64,000 bases of DNA from Bordetella sp. FB-8. GTDB taxonomy: Bacteria > Pseudomonadota > Gammaproteobacteria > Burkholderiales > Burkholderiaceae_B. The position numbers were made by a program, and so were the translations under genes. The notes under the pieces were generated by a model. It was not told where the DNA came from. It was given only the letters and a program-made list of their open reading frames with translations, and ran no database searches. Each line of letters opens with the position of its first letter. Position 1 is the first letter of the stretch. Location: NCBI RefSeq assembly GCF_000382185.1, contig NZ_KB907784.1, forward strand, positions 2,133,633-2,197,632. Direction: 5' to 3'. Below, one piece after another: positions 8,398-16,515 of this stretch.

Positions 8398-9735
8398 ATG
8401 ACTACCATATTTCATCGCGCTCCGCGTGCATCCCTTCCCGTGGCTGTGGCCGGCGACGGTATCGAAATCATCGACGCCGATGGCAAGCGCTACATCGACG
8501 CCAGCGGCGGCGCGGCGGTTTCCTGCCTCGGCCACAGCGACCAGCGGGTGATCGACGCGATCAAGCGGCAGGTGCAGCAGCTGCCTTATGCGCATACCTC
8601 GTTTTTCACGACGGCGGTCGCGGAAGAGCTGGCCGAACGCCTGGCCGAGACCTCGCCGGCCGGGCTGGACCATGTCTACTTCGCGTCCGGCGGATCCGAG
8701 GCAATCGAAGGCGCGCTGAAACTCGCCCGCCAATATTTCGTCGAAAAAGGCGAGCCCGAGCGCCGCCATTTCATCGCGCGCCGCCAGAGCTACCACGGCA
8801 ACACGCTGGGGGCGCTCGCGATCGGCGGCAATGCCTGGCGGCGCGAGCTGTTCCTGCCACTATTGATCGAAGCGCATCACGTCAGCCCCTGTTATGCCTA
8901 TCGCGAACAGCGCAGCGACGAAACCGAACAAGCCTACGCGCAGCGGCTGGCCGACGAGCTTGAAAGCAAGATTCTCGAACTCGGCGCGGAATCGGTCGCC
9001 GCGTTCGTCGCGGAAACCGTCGTGGGCGCCACGGCGGGCGCGGTGCCGCCAGTGCGCGAGTACTTCAGAAAAATCCGCGCTGTCTGCGACAAATACGGCG
9101 TACTGCTGATTCTGGACGAGATCATGTCCGGCATGGGGCGTACCGGTCATCTGTTCGCCTGCGAGGAAGACGGCGTCGCTCCTGATCTGTTGACGATCGC
9201 CAAAGGATTGGGAGCGGGGTATCAGCCGATCGGCGCGACGCTGGTAAGCGACGAGATCTACCGCACCATCGTCGCCGGCTCAGGGTTCTTCCAGCACGGC
9301 CATACGTATATCGGTCACGCTACCGCCTGTGCCGCGGCGCTCGAAGTGCAGCGGGTCATCGCCGCCGACAATCTGCTGGCCAATGTCGTGGCCCGCGGAG
9401 AGCAGCTGCGCGCCAGCCTGCGCGCGCGTTTCGCGGATCACTTGCATGTTGGCGACATACGGGGCCGGGGGCTCTTCGTCGGTGTCGAACTCGTCCAGCA
9501 TCGCGAGAAGAAGACGCCATTTTCACCTGACCTGAAACTGCATGCGCTGATCAAACGCGAAGCGATGCAACGCGGACTCATGGTCTACCCGATGGGCGGA
9601 ACGGTCGACGGCCAGCACGGCGATCATGTATTGCTGGCGCCGCCGTTCATTTGCACCGACCGGCAGATCGAGACGATTGTCGAGCGTTTGGGAGACGCGG
9701 TCGATGGCGCGCTACGGTCGCTCGACGCGTTGTAA
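8398..9735 (+). CDS. Class III pyridoxal-phosphate aminotransferase
   Basis: A 445-residue omega-amino-acid-type aminotransferase. The cofactor Asp is in LLILDEIMSG (Asp240) and the Schiff-base lysine is Lys269 in LLTIAKGLGAGYQP. SGGSEAIEGALKLARQY is the phosphate-binding turn, and QHGHTYIGHATACAAALEV follows. Such enzymes act on terminal or beta amino groups (beta-alanine, GABA, taurine, diaminobutyrate). An in-frame TTG at 8386 exists, but the ATG at 8398 gives the usual family start. Together with the C45-like hydrolase it suggests catabolism of an acylated amine or non-alpha amino acid. The specific substrate is not readable. Confidence 0.9.
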   Translation: MTTIFHRAPRASLPVAVAGDGIEIIDADGKRYIDASGGAAVSCLGHSDQRVIDAIKRQVQQLPYAHTSFFTTAVAEELAERLAETSPAGLDHVYFASGGSEAIEGALKLARQYFVEKGEPERRHFIARRQSYHGNTLGALAIGGNAWRRELFLPLLIEAHHVSPCYAYREQRSDETEQAYAQRLADELESKILELGAESVAAFVAETVVGATAGAVPPVREYFRKIRAVCDKYGVLLILDEIMSGMGRTGHLFACEEDGVAPDLLTIAKGLGAGYQPIGATLVSDEIYRTIVAGSGFFQHGHTYIGHATACAAALEVQRVIAADNLLANVVARGEQLRASLRARFADHLHVGDIRGRGLFVGVELVQHREKKTPFSPDLKLHALIKREAMQRGLMVYPMGGTVDGQHGDHVLLAPPFICTDRQIETIVERLGDAVDGALRSLDAL

Positions 9736-9804
9736 CCTTCCCGCTGAACCTTTCTTCCCGCCTGGCTGTGTGCTCGGCCTATCTTCCCGTCCCAAAGCAC
9801 CGAT

Positions 9805-10386
9805 ATGAGCAGCAGACTTCCACCGTTTCACCTCGATTCCGCCACGAGCGAGCAGCAAAGCGTGCTGCGCGAGATCCTGAACGGACCGCGCGGCAATCTG
9901 AACGGACCTTTTCTCGGATGGATCCACAGCCCGGAGTTGGCCCAGCACGCACAGCGACTCGGTGCGTTCTGCCGCTACCAGACGGGCCTGCCACTGCGTC
10001 TGTCCGAGTTGGCCATCCTGGTGACTGCAGCGCAATGGAAATCGCAGGCCGAATGGCACATCCACCATCCGATCGCGCTCGAGGCGGGTTTGCCTGCCGC
10101 GACGGCGCAATCGATTCGCGTCGGCACGCCGCCTGTGTTCGAGCATCCGGACGACGAACTGATTTTTCGCTTTGCGACCGAGCTTTACGCGGCCAAGCGG
10201 GTTTCCGATGACACCTACGCGCAGGCAGCCGAGCGCTTCGGGTATCCGGTCGTCGTCAATCTGGTCGGGCTGCTCGGTTATTACGCGCTCGTGGCCATGA
10301 CACTGAACACCTTCGGCATGCGCGCGCAAGGGCAGGCCGAATTGCCCTTCGAAGAGCCCGACTGCGGCCAGGGCACGTTGAATTAG
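9805..10386 (+). CDS. Carboxymuconolactone decarboxylase-like (AhpD-fold) protein
   Basis: A 193-residue all-helical protein of the CMD/AhpD superfamily, recognisable by LPLRLSELAILVTAAQWKSQ followed by AEWHIHHPIALEAGL. The CxxC of AhpD peroxidase partners is absent; the corresponding place reads EWHIHH. It is therefore not an obvious thiol peroxidase and is closer to the enzyme-like CMD branch. It ends the co-directional run 5119-10386, 69 nt after the aminotransferase. Its role in that pathway is unknown. Confidence 0.82.
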   Translation: MSSRLPPFHLDSATSEQQSVLREILNGPRGNLNGPFLGWIHSPELAQHAQRLGAFCRYQTGLPLRLSELAILVTAAQWKSQAEWHIHHPIALEAGLPAATAQSIRVGTPPVFEHPDDELIFRFATELYAAKRVSDDTYAQAAERFGYPVVVNLVGLLGYYALVAMTLNTFGMRAQGQAELPFEEPDCGQGTLN

Positions 10387-10535
10387 CCGGCTTATCGAGA
10401 AGTCCGAAAGCAGAGGGCTGAACGAAGTCCTTTCTTGTACAGACAAGGGAAGTGGGCGAGGAACTAGAGGGCGGTTTGTGTTGCCCATGCCTCGTGCTAG
10501 ATTGCACTAATTGCGTAACACATGGGGGTAACGCC

Positions 10536-10823
10536 ATGAGCGAGGCGACTTTTACGTTCCGAGTCGATGAAGCCCTGAAAAGCGAGTTCTCCTCGGCTGC
10601 GAAAGCCCAGGATCGCTCCGGCGCACAGCTCCTGCGCGACTTCATGCGGGACTACGTCAAGCGTCAGCAGGAGGCGGTGGAATACGATGCCTGGCTGCAA
10701 GCCAAGGTCAACCGATCCCGGGCCTCGGCCGATGCCGGCAAGCTGATACCCGCAGCCGAAGTCGAGGCGAAATTTGCCGCGCGTCGAGCTGAAACCCGAC
10801 GCCGGCTGGAAGCATTGAAGTAA
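10536..10823 (+). CDS. Antitoxin of a ParE-type toxin-antitoxin pair
   Basis: A 95-residue protein. The N-terminus (ATFTFRVDEALKSEFSSAAKAQDRSGAQLLRDFM) reads as a ribbon-helix-helix DNA-binding domain, and the C-terminus is charged and helical, as expected for a toxin-wrapping tail. The stop and the toxin start overlap as TAATG, which is standard coupling for TA operons. The ATG at 10536 is chosen over an upstream frame rich in Cys. GTGC-N6-GCAC at 10495-10508 upstream is a possible autoregulatory operator. Confidence 0.85.
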   Translation: MSEATFTFRVDEALKSEFSSAAKAQDRSGAQLLRDFMRDYVKRQQEAVEYDAWLQAKVNRSRASADAGKLIPAAEVEAKFAARRAETRRRLEALK

Positions 10824-11092
10824 TGGAGTTTTTCTGGACGCCCGAGGCCATAGAGGACCGCGAGAACGTCTACAACGATATCGAAGCAGACAATCCGATT
10901 GCCGCGCTGGATCTTGACGAGTCGTTCGAGGAAAAAGCTGCACTGTTGCTCGGGCATCCGAATCTCGGCCGGATTGGTCGGATCGCCGGTACTCGCGAAC
11001 TGGTCATGCATCCGAACTACATCTTGATCTACGATGTTATCGGTGATGTAGTCCGTGTGCTCAACGTCCTGCATGCGGCACTGGAATGTTGA
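10823..11092 (+). CDS. RelE/ParE-family toxin
   Basis: An 89-residue protein with the RelE/ParE-fold pattern: FFWTPEAIEDRENVYNDIE helix, GHPNLGRIGRIAGTRELVMHPNYILIYDV strands, and VRVLNVLHA at the end. The Arg and the strand ending in HAA resemble ParE toxins, which act on gyrase, more than mRNA-cleaving RelE, but the target cannot be decided by eye. It is directly coupled to the antitoxin and is followed after only 3 nt by an alpha/beta hydrolase gene. Confidence 0.85.
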   Translation: MEFFWTPEAIEDRENVYNDIEADNPIAALDLDESFEEKAALLLGHPNLGRIGRIAGTRELVMHPNYILIYDVIGDVVRVLNVLHAALEC

Positions 11093-11095
11093 AAC

Positions 11096-11845
11096 ATGCG
11101 CATCGTTCCCCTTAGCGACGGAGACCCTTCCTTTCCGACTCTCGTTTGCCTGCCCGGCGCGATGTGCAGCCCCCTGGTGTTCAAAGAGGCTGCACAGGAA
11201 TCCGGCTTGCGCGCGATAGCGCTCGCCTGGCTGGAGGACGACGGATCCTACGACCTGGACGCGATAGCCCGGCGCATTCTGTCGGCCATCTCGGATCAGC
11301 CGCGCGTCGTGCTTGTCGGTCATTCGCTCGGCACTCCCTTGGCGGTGCTTGCCGCCCTGTCGGACCTGGAGCAGGAAAGCCCTCGCGTGCGCGGGCTGCT
11401 TCTAGCCAATAGCGGCGCCAACACTCGCGGCCACGCCGATGCGCAATCCCTGGTCAAGCGCATCGAGAACGACTGGGGAGCAGCCTTGTGGGCGTCCTTC
11501 CTGGAGCGCTGTTTCCGGCAACTGCCAGGCCAGCCGCTGCTGGACGAGCTCAGGCTTTATCCGTCCAGACTGCGCAAGGAGGCGGTGTCGGCTGCCATTC
11601 GCAGTCAGCTGCAAACGGATCTCCTGCCCGTCCTGGCAAGACTCGAAGGCTTGCCCACGATAGTCGTGCACGGCAAGTTCGACGCGGCGCGTACGCTGTG
11701 GCACGCGCAGGAACTCGCCGGAGCGATCCCTGGCGCCACATTGCGCGTTCTCGATACAGGCCATACATCCTGCGTCGAAAATCCGGCCGCCTTCGCGGCA
11801 CTCATGCGTGAAGTCGGACTGCGCTGCACAGCAGGTCAAGCGTAG
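11096..11845 (+). CDS. Alpha/beta-fold hydrolase
   Basis: A 249-residue serine hydrolase. The nucleophile elbow is VLVGHSLGTP; the acid is probably the Asp in VVHGKFDAAR; the base His is in LDTGHTSCVENP. The oxyanion region LVCLPGAMCSP is near residue 20. The substrate is unknown. It starts 3 nt after the toxin gene on the same strand, so it is probably transcribed with the TA pair or is the original last gene of the upstream catabolic run into which the TA pair was inserted. Confidence 0.87.
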   Translation: MRIVPLSDGDPSFPTLVCLPGAMCSPLVFKEAAQESGLRAIALAWLEDDGSYDLDAIARRILSAISDQPRVVLVGHSLGTPLAVLAALSDLEQESPRVRGLLLANSGANTRGHADAQSLVKRIENDWGAALWASFLERCFRQLPGQPLLDELRLYPSRLRKEAVSAAIRSQLQTDLLPVLARLEGLPTIVVHGKFDAARTLWHAQELAGAIPGATLRVLDTGHTSCVENPAAFAALMREVGLRCTAGQA

Positions 11846-11908
11846 CGGGGCCATTCCGACGCAACATTCAACGGTCGCAGGGGAGGTCCGGTGACCGCCG
11901 CAGTCCTG

Positions 11909-12223
11909 TCAATGGCAGCCGTTCCGTGGGTCTTTCCGGAACGTGATGGGTTGCACATCGCCCGGGTGGTTCGTGGCGCCCGGCGTGCAGCTGCCGCACG
12001 TGCCGCAGCCGTCGCCGCAGTTTCCTGCCGCCTCGCGCGGGCGCATCCAGCGCCCGACCGCGCGCAGCAGCTGTGGCCGGCCCGCCCGGTCCAGCGCGGC
12101 GGCGGCGCGTGCCTGGCCGCGCGCGGCCAGCCGCGGCGCGATCTTGCGCATGACCTGTACCGCGCTGGCCAGCACGAGCAGTCCCAGAACGGCGTATTGC
12201 CACCACGACACGGCCGCATTCAT
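11909..12223 (-). CDS. FeoB-associated Cys-rich membrane protein (DUF6587-like)
   Basis: A 104-residue protein encoded directly after feoB with an ATGA overlap. It has one N-terminal membrane helix (WWQYAVLGLLVLASAVQVM) and a basic middle. A cysteine cluster follows: Cys69, Cys73, Cys76 and Cys79 in NCGDGCGTCGSC. It occupies the place that FeoC takes in enterobacteria but is not FeoC-like. I believe similar proteins are annotated DUF6587 in Burkholderiales. The cysteines could bind iron or an Fe-S cluster during ferrous iron uptake; that is inference. Confidence 0.75.
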   Translation of the reverse strand: MNAAVSWWQYAVLGLLVLASAVQVMRKIAPRLAARGQARAAAALDRAGRPQLLRAVGRWMRPREAAGNCGDGCGTCGSCTPGATNHPGDVQPITFRKDPRNGCH

Positions 12224-14049
12224 AGCAACCACCCGGCGATGCGATACGTCAGGAACGCGGCGACATACGCCACGACGAACATGTAGGCGAAGGATATCCA
12301 CACATTGCGCCATGAGCCGGTCTCGCGCCGGATCACCGCCAGCGTGGACATGCACTGGGGCGCGAACGCAAACCATGCCATCAGCGACAGCGCGCTGGCC
12401 GTGGAGAAATTCGATGCCAGCGTGGTCGCCAGGCCCGGGCCGGAATCCTGCGCCACGCTATAGACGGTCGCCAGGGCGGAGACCGCCGTCTCGCGGGCTG
12501 CGAAGGCGGGTATGAGCGACAGGCTGATCTGCCAGTTAAAGCCCAGCGGAGCAAAAACGGGCTCGAGAATGCGCCCCAGATAGCCGGCGATGCTGTATCC
12601 GATGGCCGGCCCGACGGCGCCTGCCGGCGGGCCGGGGAAGGCCGAGATGAACCACATGATCACGGTCAAGGCCAGAATGACGCCGGTCAGGCGCTTGAGG
12701 AATATCCAGCCGCGCTCCCAGAGTCCGATGGCCAGGTTGCTCAACTTGGGCAGTCGGTAGGACGGCAGTTCCATCAGCAATGCGTGCTCGCGCCGGTCCC
12801 GGCGCAGGCGCTTGGCGGCGTAGGCCACCGTCGCGGCGCCGGCGATGCCCGCCGCATACAGGATGAACAGCACCAGGCCTTGCAGATTGAAGACGCCCAG
12901 GATCAGGCGATCGGGGACAAAGGCGCCGATGAGCAGGGCATAGACGGGCAGGCGCGCCGAGCAGGTCATCAGCGGGGCGACCAGGATGGTGACGAGCCGG
13001 TCGCGCGGATCGGGAATGCTGCGCGTGCCGATGATGCTGGGTATGGCGCAGGCGAAGCTGGACAGCAGGGGAATGAAGGCGCGGCCGGTCAGGCCCACCG
13101 ATACCATCACGCGATCCAGCAGGAAAGCCGCGCGCGGCAGATAGCCGGATTCTTCCAGGGTCAGGATGAAGAAGAAGAGCACCAGGATTTCCGGCAGGAA
13201 GCCCAGCACGGTCCCCAGCCCGCTGAAAATGCCGTTGACCAGCAAGCCCTTGAGCGGCCCGTCGGGCAGGAATGCGGCAGTTGCCTGGCCCAGCCAGTCG
13301 AAGCCGTCGCCGATCATGTCGGTGAGCGGCTTGCCGCCGGCATAGACGGCCTGGAAAATCAGGAACATGACGCCAGCCAGAATGGCCAGTCCGAAGACAG
13401 GGTGCAGCATCCAGCGGTCCAGCGCATCGTCCAGCGCGGACGTGGCCCGCGGCATGCGCACGGTGGCGGCCAGCAAGGCTCGCACCTGCGCATGCAGGTC
13501 CTGCCCGTCCGGTCCGGACGAGGGCGGCGCGATGGGCTCTGGCACGTCGACGCGTTCGATCAAGGCCCGCGCGCCGTCGCGGCGCACTGCGACGGTTTCG
13601 GCGATCGGCACGCCCAGGCGGCGGGACAGGGCTTGGACATCGATGGCGATGCCGCGCGCTCGCGCGGCGTCCATCATGTTCAGCGCCAGCACCATGGGCA
13701 GGCCCAGGCGGCGCACCTCCAGAAAGAGGCGCAGATGCAGGCGCAGGTTGGTCGCATCCGCAACGAAGACGATCAGGTCCGGGCGAGCCTCTCCCGGATA
13801 GTTTCCCGCCAGGACATTGCGGGTGATCTGTTCATCCGGGCTGGCCGCATCGAAACTGTATGTGCCCGGCAGGTCCAGAATCCGGGCCAGCTTGCCCGAG
13901 GGCATGGTGAAGCGGCCTTCCTTGCGCTCGACAGTAACGCCGGCGTAATTGGCGACCTTCTGCCGGCCCCCCGTCAGCAGGTTGAACAGGGCGGTCTTGC
14001 CGCAGTTGGGGTTGCCCACCAGCGCGATGCGCAGACTGGCTTCAGACAT
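12220..14049 (-). CDS. feoB: Ferrous iron transporter FeoB
   Basis: A 609-residue inner-membrane Fe(II) transporter. The N-terminal GTPase domain shows G1 GNPNCGKT (residues 12-19), the G2 region YAGVTVERKEG, G3 DLPGTYSF and G4 NMMD. The C-terminal half carries the two Gate-type blocks with many membrane helices (for example PLLSSFACAIPSIIGTRSIPD). It is shorter than E. coli FeoB (about 770 residues) but within the range of beta-proteobacterial forms. The ATG at 14049 overlaps the feoA stop by 8 nt. Confidence 0.96.
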   Translation of the reverse strand: MSEASLRIALVGNPNCGKTALFNLLTGGRQKVANYAGVTVERKEGRFTMPSGKLARILDLPGTYSFDAASPDEQITRNVLAGNYPGEARPDLIVFVADATNLRLHLRLFLEVRRLGLPMVLALNMMDAARARGIAIDVQALSRRLGVPIAETVAVRRDGARALIERVDVPEPIAPPSSGPDGQDLHAQVRALLAATVRMPRATSALDDALDRWMLHPVFGLAILAGVMFLIFQAVYAGGKPLTDMIGDGFDWLGQATAAFLPDGPLKGLLVNGIFSGLGTVLGFLPEILVLFFFILTLEESGYLPRAAFLLDRVMVSVGLTGRAFIPLLSSFACAIPSIIGTRSIPDPRDRLVTILVAPLMTCSARLPVYALLIGAFVPDRLILGVFNLQGLVLFILYAAGIAGAATVAYAAKRLRRDRREHALLMELPSYRLPKLSNLAIGLWERGWIFLKRLTGVILALTVIMWFISAFPGPPAGAVGPAIGYSIAGYLGRILEPVFAPLGFNWQISLSLIPAFAARETAVSALATVYSVAQDSGPGLATTLASNFSTASALSLMAWFAFAPQCMSTLAVIRRETGSWRNVWISFAYMFVVAYVAAFLTYRIAGWLL

Positions 14050-14293
14050 GTTCGCCCACCTCGCGGACGACCACGCGCGCCGCCTCGCTGCGCCGCAATG
14101 CAAAACGGGTTGAACCGATGACGACCAGGATGGGGTCGGCGCCCAGCGGGCCGAACGCCGCCACCCGCACGCCTTCGCCCGAAACGAAGCCCAGGTCGGT
14201 CAGGCGCTGGCTGATGGCGTCCTTTTCGCTCGTATGCACGACGTGATCCACGACCGCGCGCGTTCCTCTGGGAAGCTCGGATAGATGCTGCAT
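14042..14293 (-). CDS. feoA: FeoA-domain protein
   Basis: An 83-residue SH3-like FeoA protein that supports FeoB in ferrous iron uptake. It has the typical LSELPRGTRAVVDHV start and the LTDLGFVSGEGVRVAAFGPLGADPILVVIGSTRFALRRSEAARV core. The ATG at 14293 is preferred to an upstream in-frame ATG at 14338, because that longer form adds a non-homologous leader and would run through the Fur-box-like element. The gene is first in the feoA-feoB-DUF6587-like operon. Confidence 0.93.
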   Translation of the reverse strand: MQHLSELPRGTRAVVDHVVHTSEKDAISQRLTDLGFVSGEGVRVAAFGPLGADPILVVIGSTRFALRRSEAARVVVREVGEHV

Positions 14294-14324
14294 AGGAAAC
14301 AACCGGATATCGGTTTCAAGAAAA

Positions 14325-14343
14325 GGAAATGAGAACATTTATC
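14325..14343. promoter_or_regulatory. Fur-box-like site upstream of feoA
   Basis: On the minus strand GATAAATGTTCTCATTTCC matches 12 of 19 positions of the Fur consensus GATAATGATAATCATTATC. It lies 32 nt before the feoA start, a normal distance for a repressor site. Iron-dependent repression of feoAB is well established in other bacteria; that it acts here is inference. Confidence 0.5.
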
Positions 14344-14422
14344 TTTTATGTTAGAGCATTTCTTTGCTCAGGGCAGGCGCGGACCCAGTGCAGGATCCCG
14401 GCGCCGCGCCGCGGCGCGAAGG

Positions 14423-15076
14423 TCACGAACTGCCGGCCGCCGGCCAATAGTTATCGAATACACAGTCGCGCAGCGGCCTGCGCGCGGCCCAGCCCTCGAT
14501 CTCCAGCATCGGCGCTTCGTAGAACTGCTCGACATGCCCGAGGCACAGGATCGCAACCGGTTGCGCGCCCACCGGCATGCGCAGAATCGCACGCACTTCC
14601 TCAGGGTCGAAGATCGACACCCAGCCCATGCCCAGGCCTTCCGTGCGAGCGGCCAGCCACATGTTCTGTATTGCGCAGGCGACCGAGGCCAGATCCATCT
14701 GCGGCATGGTGCGCCGCCCGAAGACGTGGCCGTCGCGGCCGTCCATCAGGCCCACGACCAGAATTTCGGCGCACTGGCGCATGCCTTCGACCTTCAGGCG
14801 CATGAACTGCTCGCCGCGCTCGCCCAATGCTTCGGCGGTTTTCAGCCGCTCGCGCTCCACCGCGGCATGCAGCGTTGCGCGCAGCGCCGGATCGCTGATG
14901 CGCAGGATGCGCCAGGGCTGCATATAGCCCACGCTGGGCGCGTGGTGCGCGGCCTCGATCAGGCGGCTCAGGGCGGCGGGATCCACCGGCGCCGATACGA
15001 AATGGCGCATATCGCGCCGCTCATGGATGGCGCGGTAGACCGCGGCCCGGTCGGCTTCGTCGAAGGAGTGCGTCAT
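14423..15076 (-). CDS. bluB: 5,6-dimethylbenzimidazole synthase (BluB, nitroreductase fold)
   Basis: A 217-residue protein that destroys FMNH2 with oxygen to make the lower ligand of vitamin B12. It reads AIHERRDMRHFVSAPVDPAALSRLIEAAHHAPSVGYMQPWR at the start, then MRQCAEILVVGLMDGR, LASVACAIQNMWLAARTEGLGMGWVSIFDPE and FYEAPMLEIEGWAARRPL. The SVGYMQPWR and EGWAxRRPL blocks separate BluB from generic nitroreductases. No other cobalamin genes are in the window. The lipoprotein gene ends 14 nt upstream on the same strand. Confidence 0.9.
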   Translation of the reverse strand: MTHSFDEADRAAVYRAIHERRDMRHFVSAPVDPAALSRLIEAAHHAPSVGYMQPWRILRISDPALRATLHAAVERERLKTAEALGERGEQFMRLKVEGMRQCAEILVVGLMDGRDGHVFGRRTMPQMDLASVACAIQNMWLAARTEGLGMGWVSIFDPEEVRAILRMPVGAQPVAILCLGHVEQFYEAPMLEIEGWAARRPLRDCVFDNYWPAAGSS

Positions 15077-15090
15077 GCGGGACTTGTGCC

Positions 15091-15834
15091 TCAGTTGCCG
15101 GCCAGGCCCACCGCGGGATCGCCGACACGCAGAATCGATTCGGGCAGGTCGTGCGCAAAAAATTCGATCGCGTCGGGAAATGCCCCGGGGTGATTGCCGA
15201 AGCCGGATTTCTCGGTGGTGCGCAGCCTGTTGTGGCCTCCGGCCTGCGTCATCCGCACGCCGTATCGGCGTATGTCCGCCAAGGTACGCCCGGCCGAGGG
15301 GCGCACGATCGCGATATGGCCGGGCTTGTCCGGATCGGGGGAGGGAAAGGATGCCACCACGAAATCGCCCGCGTTGGCGCGGGCCTGGGCCTGGGCGGCA
15401 TCGCGCACCCGCCGCCAGCCCGCGTCATGGGCTGCGCGCGAGTCCAGCCACAAGGCCTGGGCCGTGGCCAGGAGCCGGGTCGAGTGCCGGGGCGGCCTGA
15501 GCAGGTAGACGCCCGCCCGCAGGCCCATCGCCGCCGCGAAGGCCGAGCAGTGCGTGTCCCCGGCGGAGCGGGCCAGGCCTCTGGAGGCGCCGCTCTTCCA
15601 GTCGACGAGATGGCCGGGCTGCCACAGGGTTTCCACCTTGGAGGCGTCCAGGATGGCCAGCAGCTTCTCCGCCTTGGGCGCGAGTGCGCCGCAACAGGGG
15701 CCCGTGCCGGAGACGGCCAAGGGCGGGAGCGGCGCGCCGGGCGACGTGCCTGCGCAAGCCGCCAGGGTGAGGATCAGGGCGCAGCCCAGATACGCGCGTA
15801 TTGCGCTGCGCTTATATATCGACGATAGGTTCAT
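15091..15834 (-). CDS. Putative lipoprotein with cysteine-peptidase-like (NlpC/CHAP-like) features
   Basis: A 247-residue protein with a lipoprotein signal (LGCALILTLAAC, lipobox LAAC), so it is probably membrane-anchored in the envelope. GDTHCSAFAAAMG followed ~85 residues later by PGHIAIVRP resembles the Cys/His arrangement of NlpC/P60 or CHAP amidases, but I cannot confirm the fold. The ATG overlaps, as ATGA, the stop of the decayed oxidoreductase upstream, so it was probably translationally coupled to that lost gene. The function is unknown. Confidence 0.7.
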   Translation of the reverse strand: MNLSSIYKRSAIRAYLGCALILTLAACAGTSPGAPLPPLAVSGTGPCCGALAPKAEKLLAILDASKVETLWQPGHLVDWKSGASRGLARSAGDTHCSAFAAAMGLRAGVYLLRPPRHSTRLLATAQALWLDSRAAHDAGWRRVRDAAQAQARANAGDFVVASFPSPDPDKPGHIAIVRPSAGRTLADIRRYGVRMTQAGGHNRLRTTEKSGFGNHPGAFPDAIEFFAHDLPESILRVGDPAVGLAGN

Positions 15835-16021
15835 TGCCGCATCGAGGCGTCGGCGCCATGTGCGCTGGCGAATATCGCCTTGGGAACGCCATGACCGGGG
15901 TACGTGCTATGCCCGGCCAAGTATAGATGGGTCCTGCCGATCTGCCGCGCAAAGACATCGCCGGGTTTGGGCCCGGCGGCAAAAGCCGCTGTGCGTTCCT
16001 GCGTAGAGGTGGCGCCTGCGC
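15831..16021 (-). pseudogene. C-terminal remnant of a phytoene-desaturase-like FAD oxidoreductase
   Basis: One minus-strand frame, ending at a TGA at 15831-15833, reads TAAFAAGPKPGDVFARQ, then IGRTHLYLAGHSTYPGHGVPK, and closes with FASAHGADA. The LYLAGxxTYPGxGVP block is the C-terminal FAD-binding motif of CrtI-like amine oxidases. Upstream, the frame has a stop near 16070 and merges with the MFS remnant, so only about 60 residues of a roughly 500-residue enzyme remain. Confidence 0.7.
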
Positions 16022-16059
16022 GTGGCCTGCGCCGGCCAGGGCGTGGTTTCTTTGGGTGT

Positions 16060-16515
16060 TGCCAGAGGCCCTACGGCCGGCCTTGGGCGCGGGTGTAGCG
16101 ATCCAAGCCCCGAACAGCACTGCGGCGATCACAAATCCCATCATGACCGCGCAAACGCCGTTCCACCCTGCCCATGGCCAGGCCGCGCCCGACAGTGCCG
16201 CGCCAATCGCGCCGCCGATGAAGAAAATCCCCACGAAAAGCGCGTTCAGGCGTCCGCGCAGGCCTCGATGCCGAAGAACGCGCGCCAGCCCAGCGATCCG
16301 GCGATCAGGCTGGCAAGCGGACGCGACAGCAGGATCCCCACCATCAGCCCGCTCATCACGTTGCCGACCGCCCGCGGCGATGCTTCGGCGCCATGGACGC
16401 CGCCATGGGCACGAGCATCTGGATCACGCTGGAAGTCGCGCCCGCGAGCGCGAGCGATGCCAGGAGCAGCCAGCCTGACCGCGCGAGCGCGGCAATGCCG
16501 AGAAATGCGGCGCAG
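16060..16515 (-). pseudogene. Broken MFS transporter gene
   Basis: Three minus-strand frames must be joined to read the protein. First comes FLGIAALARSGWLLLASLAL through MAASMAPKHRRG, then AVGNVMSGLMVGILLSRPL through GWRAFFGIEA, then LRGRLNALFVGIFFIGGAIG through FGAWIATPAP. The shifts fall near 16370 and 16258. The last join jumps from a TM5-like span to TM10-like spans, which suggests an internal deletion as well. The N-terminus is missing at about 16515, where a plus-strand LysR remnant begins. Confidence 0.75.

Noticed and set aside
12784..14121. Long plus-strand open frame opposite feoB
   Set aside because: It is a shadow frame caused by high GC; the minus strand encodes FeoB with all its GTPase motifs, and the plus frame has a Gln/His/Arg-rich composition unlike a protein.
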